A DNA stretch of 8,574 nt. Source: CADAWZ01 sp045114665. GTDB lineage: Bacteria; Vulcanimicrobiota; CADAWZ01. The notes beneath the pieces were generated by a model. It did no database searches. It had not been told where the DNA came from and worked only from the letters and a program-made list of their open reading frames with translations. The stretch covers positions 1-8,574 of the forward strand of contig JBGUKW010000124.1 of NCBI GenBank assembly GCA_045114665.1, in the 5' to 3' direction. Positions within the stretch are counted from its first letter, which is position 1. Each line of letters begins with the position of its first letter. Both the position numbers and the translations under genes were made by a program. This document shows, one piece after another, positions 6,036 through 8,574 of the stretch.

Positions 6036-7037
6036 ATGAAGAAAGAATTGACAATAGCTTTAGCTGCTATAGCAATATTAGCTGCAGGTTCTGTTTATGC
6101 TGGTACAACAAATAAATTCAAAACTGTAAACAACAATCAGGTACAGAAACTTGACAAAACAAAAACACACAGATATATTCATGTTTATGCAAATAGAGAA
6201 ATCACTGAAAGTTCAAGTCACGACAATATGACAGAAAACGATTGGGATAGAGGTTGGAATAGAAGTGATTATACTGATTCAGAATGGGCTTATCTCCAGA
6301 GCCTTACAGACCTTAAAGGTGGAGTAAATTATTACATAGATTTGACAAACTCAACATGCTCAACAGTTGCTCCAGTAACAAATACTTGGACAGATGTTGA
6401 TTCAAATGTTTCAAGAACAGTAAAAGTAGTTGACGGAGTTGTTGTAACAACAAATTCAACAACAATTACAGAGACCAAAAAAGGTGATATATATCAGCTT
6501 GTAGCAGATGCTTATGATTCATCTCCAATAATGCTCGACCTCAACAATGACAATACACCATCAACAGCATTTGGTATGTGGACAAAACATGCTCCAAAAT
6601 TCTTTGGTCAGTATGCAAAATTCTTTGATATCACAGGTGATGGAAATGTTGATTACACAGAATGGACAACACCAAATACAGGTGATGCTCTTCTCGTAAA
6701 ACCAGAAAATGGCAAAGTAGAAACAGCACTTCAGCTTTTCGGAACAGCTGGTGGATATGAAGATGGTTACGAAAAACTTTCATTAGTTTGTGATACAGAC
6801 AAAAATGGTTGGGTTGAAGGAAAAGAACTTGAAGATCTCGCACTTTGGATGGATGTCAACAGTGACGGTGTTTGCCAAACAGAAGAATTAAAGAACCTTT
6901 CAGACTTTGGTATCACAGCAATCTCCACAAACCACAGCAACTATGTAAGCTCATACAAAACAGAAGATGGTCAAATGCACATAAGTTGGGATTGGTGGCC
7001 AGCAGTTTCTTCAACAAGAAAATTCCAAGAGTCATAA
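6036..7037 (+). CDS. Secreted protein with three EF-hand-type calcium-binding loops (RTX-adjacent domain type)
   Basis: 333 residues with a Sec signal peptide ending at VYA (residue 22), preceded by a strong SD AAGGAGA (6021-6027) 8 nt before ATG. The mature N-terminal half (23-160) is Asn/Thr/Asp-rich and unrecognised. Residues 162-300 run SPIMLDLNND (163-172), AKFFDITGDGNVDYTEW (194-210), DALLV (217-221), ALQLFG (231-236), GYEKL (244-248), DTDKNGWVEGKEL (253-265), LALWMDVNSDGVCQTEEL (268-285) and LSDFGITAIS (288-297). Three loops fit the 12-residue EF-hand spacing with acidic position 12: D198-E209, D253-E264 and D273-E284. The whole order resembles the domain that often sits beside RTX/hemolysin-type calcium repeats (LDLDGDG, DGLLV, ELFG, LRVW-D-NGDG, GEL, LGI); no RTX nonapeptides are present here. 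It probably binds Ca2+ outside the cell. It has no C-terminal sorting signal or anchor. Own promoter region and terminator suggest a single-gene unit. Confidence 0.85.
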   Translation: MKKELTIALAAIAILAAGSVYAGTTNKFKTVNNNQVQKLDKTKTHRYIHVYANREITESSSHDNMTENDWDRGWNRSDYTDSEWAYLQSLTDLKGGVNYYIDLTNSTCSTVAPVTNTWTDVDSNVSRTVKVVDGVVVTTNSTTITETKKGDIYQLVADAYDSSPIMLDLNNDNTPSTAFGMWTKHAPKFFGQYAKFFDITGDGNVDYTEWTTPNTGDALLVKPENGKVETALQLFGTAGGYEDGYEKLSLVCDTDKNGWVEGKELEDLALWMDVNSDGVCQTEELKNLSDFGITAISTNHSNYVSSYKTEDGQMHISWDWWPAVSSTRKFQES

Positions 7038-7056
7038 TATAATTTAAAATAAACTG

Positions 7057-7098
7057 GAGCGATTCCAAGTTGTATAATTTGGAAATTCGCTCTTTTTT
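7057..7098 (+). terminator. Intrinsic terminator after the EF-hand protein gene
   Basis: A 12-bp stem (GAGCGATTCCAA at 7057-7068 with TTGGAA 7079-7084 and TCGCTC 7087-7092) has a 2-nt AT bulge and a 10-nt loop, and is followed by six T (7093-7098). It starts 20 nt after the stop. Confidence 0.9.
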
Positions 7099-7358
7099 AT
7101 TTAGAAGATATTGTCAAATTTTATTTTATTAAGTCGGAAGCTAAATAATTTGAATAAGCAACTTTTTTGTGTGCAATGCAGGCAAATTAGCTCTTTGCTT
7201 GCAAAAAGGAAAAAGTGAGTGTATAGTACCCCAAAAATTGCATTAGCAGATTAATTAGCCAATTATTTAATTTCCAAGTTAATATCATAAAAAAAAGGCT
7301 TTAAAATAATAAATAAAGAAATAATATATTTAAATAAGCAATTAAGGGGATTTCTTAC
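7099..7358. other. Non-coding stretch between terminator and next gene
   Basis: I see no credible ORF here. It holds one clear hairpin: 9-bp stem 7178-7186 with 7194-7202 (one G-U pair), loop TTAGCTC. There is a further possible pairing of AATGCA (7175-7180) with TGCATT (7239-7244), which competes with the base of that stem. No T-tract follows the hairpin on either strand, so it is not a terminator. The last 80 nt are almost pure A/T and end in the SD AAGGGGA (7344-7350). No riboswitch class that I know is recognisable. Confidence 0.5.
7199..7227 (+). promoter_or_regulatory. Candidate promoter of the beta-propeller-like secreted protein gene
   Basis: TTGCAA (7199-7204, four of six) stands 17 nt before TATAGT (7222-7227, five of six), with start near 7234 and a leader of about 125 nt. 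The -35 box coincides with the right arm of the hairpin 7178-7202, so that inverted repeat may act as DNA, as a binding site, rather than as RNA. A second A/T-rich -10 (TAATAT, 7322-7327) lacks a good -35. Confidence 0.35.
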
Positions 7359-8486
7359 ATGAAAAAAATAGCAGTAATGTTATTACTTATAATTACTATG
7401 TTCTCTACAGCAATTTCAGCTGAAAAAAAAAGTGAATTGAAAGAATCTACATATTTTACAAAAGAAAACCTCGAACAAAAAACAAAAGAACAGATAAAAC
7501 ATAGTTTATTAGGCCCATGTCTTGCTTCAAAAACAGGTGATATATTCTTTTTTGGCAGGAATAAAAATACAAAAAAATTAAGATGGCACATTTACAATCC
7601 TTTTAAAAAGAAAATCACCAAAGAAGGCGATTGCCCTTTTACCGATTTTAATAAATTTGCTATTTCGACAAATGCAGGTAATGCTCTTGTTTATTCAAAA
7701 TATCCAGGACGACTTTGGGTATTAAATACAGATAAGAAAAAATGGAATAAAGTCTATTCAAATCCTGAAAACGATAAAGAAGGACTTGCAATTTCTCCAA
7801 TTTCCACTTTTTCATTTTTTAATGATACAAATGCCTATTCATATCTTGATAAATGGGATACAAATCATTATGTACGAGATACAGTAATAACTAATATTAC
7901 AGTAAACCCATTTTCTATGAAGAAAACATATACCCAAAGAGAATTGATAGAAAAAACAGGAAATGTTATTGTCAAAAATAAAGAAGATATTAAAAAGTTG
8001 ATGACAACATTTATAACAACAAATAGTTCAGATTCCTGTCTCTGTGTTATAACAAATCGACCAAGACAGATAGATAAAGGGTTTCTAAATTACATATTCT
8101 TGGTCAATAAAAATGGCAATGTAAAAAAAGTACATGGATGTCCAAATATGATAAAATCTCTTGCTCTTTCTTCTGATGCTTCTAAATATATGTTTGGAAC
8201 TATCTCTTTAAAAGGAGAAAGCGAAGTTTATCTTGTTTCAAACAATGAAAAAGTAAAAATTTTTAATAACATACATCCTCTATCTGGAAATATATTTAAT
8301 GATGGACGAATTTGGTTTTATGGTCAAAAAGGAAATGAGTTTAACATATATTTAAGAAAAGATGGAAAAACTCAGAAAGTATTGACTCTTTCAAAGCCTT
8401 ATCCAGTTGCTTTTATTGAAGATGTAAACAAACTTCTTGTAATAAAAGACAATAAAAGAGCTGATTATTATGAATTGTTAAAATAA
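7359..8486 (+). CDS. Secreted protein with beta-propeller-like repeats, function unknown
   Basis: 375 residues with a Sec signal peptide (K2 K3, hydrophobic core 4-18, likely cleavage after AISA at residue 21) and SD AAGGGGA 8 nt before ATG. I recognise no family. The mature protein is rich in short strands separated by charged turns, and several similar units recur: NYIFLVNKNGNVKKV (244-258), EVYLVSNNEKVKIF (289-302) and NIYLRKDGKTQKVL (329-342). Similar strands occur at 59-86 and 117-133. This pattern suggests TolB- or WD-like propeller blades that read as 'display value' strands, but no canonical WD or Kelch motif is present, so the fold is inference. Five cysteines lie in the mature chain (54, 92, 227, 229, 261), which is unusual for an exported protein unless disulfides form. 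It likely acts in the periplasm or at the surface. No terminator follows, so the next gene may be cotranscribed. Confidence 0.75.
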   Translation: MKKIAVMLLLIITMFSTAISAEKKSELKESTYFTKENLEQKTKEQIKHSLLGPCLASKTGDIFFFGRNKNTKKLRWHIYNPFKKKITKEGDCPFTDFNKFAISTNAGNALVYSKYPGRLWVLNTDKKKWNKVYSNPENDKEGLAISPISTFSFFNDTNAYSYLDKWDTNHYVRDTVITNITVNPFSMKKTYTQRELIEKTGNVIVKNKEDIKKLMTTFITTNSSDSCLCVITNRPRQIDKGFLNYIFLVNKNGNVKKVHGCPNMIKSLALSSDASKYMFGTISLKGESEVYLVSNNEKVKIFNNIHPLSGNIFNDGRIWFYGQKGNEFNIYLRKDGKTQKVLTLSKPYPVAFIEDVNKLLVIKDNKRADYYELLK

Positions 8487-8574
8487 TAAAAGGAGGAAAA
8501 CTTAAGCTCTTAAAAATATAGATAAATATAGTAAAAAGTGTTAAAATATACTCATATAGATTATACAGAGGATA
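8487..8574 (+). promoter_or_regulatory. Downstream leader with an orphan Shine-Dalgarno and probable next-gene signals
   Basis: AAAAGGAGG (8488-8496) is the best SD match in the window, yet no ATG, GTG or TTG follows within working distance. Further on, TATACT (8547-8552) could be a -10 box without a clear -35, and GAGG at 8568-8571 could be the SD of a gene starting just past the window end. A frame from GTG 8538 stays open to the edge but has no SD. Confidence 0.35.

Noticed and set aside
7178..7202. Hairpin as a second terminator after the EF-hand gene
   Set aside because: It is followed by AAAAAGGAAAAA on the + strand and by no T-run on the - strand.
1..8574. CRISPR array, insertion sequence, tRNA or rRNA
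   Set aside because: No regularly spaced repeats, transposase motifs, terminal inverted repeats, tRNA cloverleaf or rRNA segments were seen on either strand.

Overview
The window is AT-rich and every gene lies on the + strand. Four of the six complete genes have clear Shine-Dalgarno sites (AAGGA, AGGAGA, AAGGAGA, AAGGGGA), and three of the six start with Sec-type signal peptides. AGA, ATA and TTA codons dominate. This fits a low-GC bacterium with an active secretory pathway. Gut lineages such as Gastranaerophilales, Brachyspira or Elusimicrobiota would look like this, but there is no rRNA or marker gene here and I cannot assign a phylum.

Region 1 (1-2997) holds a possible tail of an upstream gene, then glgB (glycogen branching enzyme with an unusual 89-residue Lys/Glu-rich C-terminal tail), then a small secreted protein 13 nt downstream. 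A near-perfect intrinsic terminator ends this unit. Region 2 (2998-4336) is an NhaC-family ion antiporter. Its longest open frame runs back through the terminator hairpin, so its real start is downstream, at TTG 3014 or ATG 3002.

Region 3 (4316-4645) is the most interesting part. A good sigma70-type promoter (TTTACA, 18 nt, TATATT) sits in the end of the antiporter gene. It is followed by about 290 nt of non-coding sequence with several nested helices and closed by a bulged intrinsic terminator. This looks like a free-standing structured small RNA, and I cannot match it to a known family. Region 4 (4646-5906) is an A/T-rich leader and a GTG-started gene. Its protein has an SH3/Tudor-like N-terminus of the UvrD type, a Cys-rich domain of unknown function, and a C-terminal QMELF that matches the bacterial sliding-clamp-binding motif.

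Region 5 (5907-7098) is a single-gene unit with promoter, strong RBS and terminator. It encodes a secreted protein with three EF-hand-type calcium loops, arranged like the domain often found beside RTX repeats but without the repeats. Region 6 (7099-8574) is a 260-nt non-coding stretch with a hairpin and a candidate promoter, then a secreted protein with beta-propeller-like repeats. The final 88 nt contain a strong SD with no start codon after it and probably the leader of the next gene.

The genes do not form one pathway. Glycogen branching, ion transport, a possible replication/repair-associated protein and two exported proteins lie as separate transcription units.
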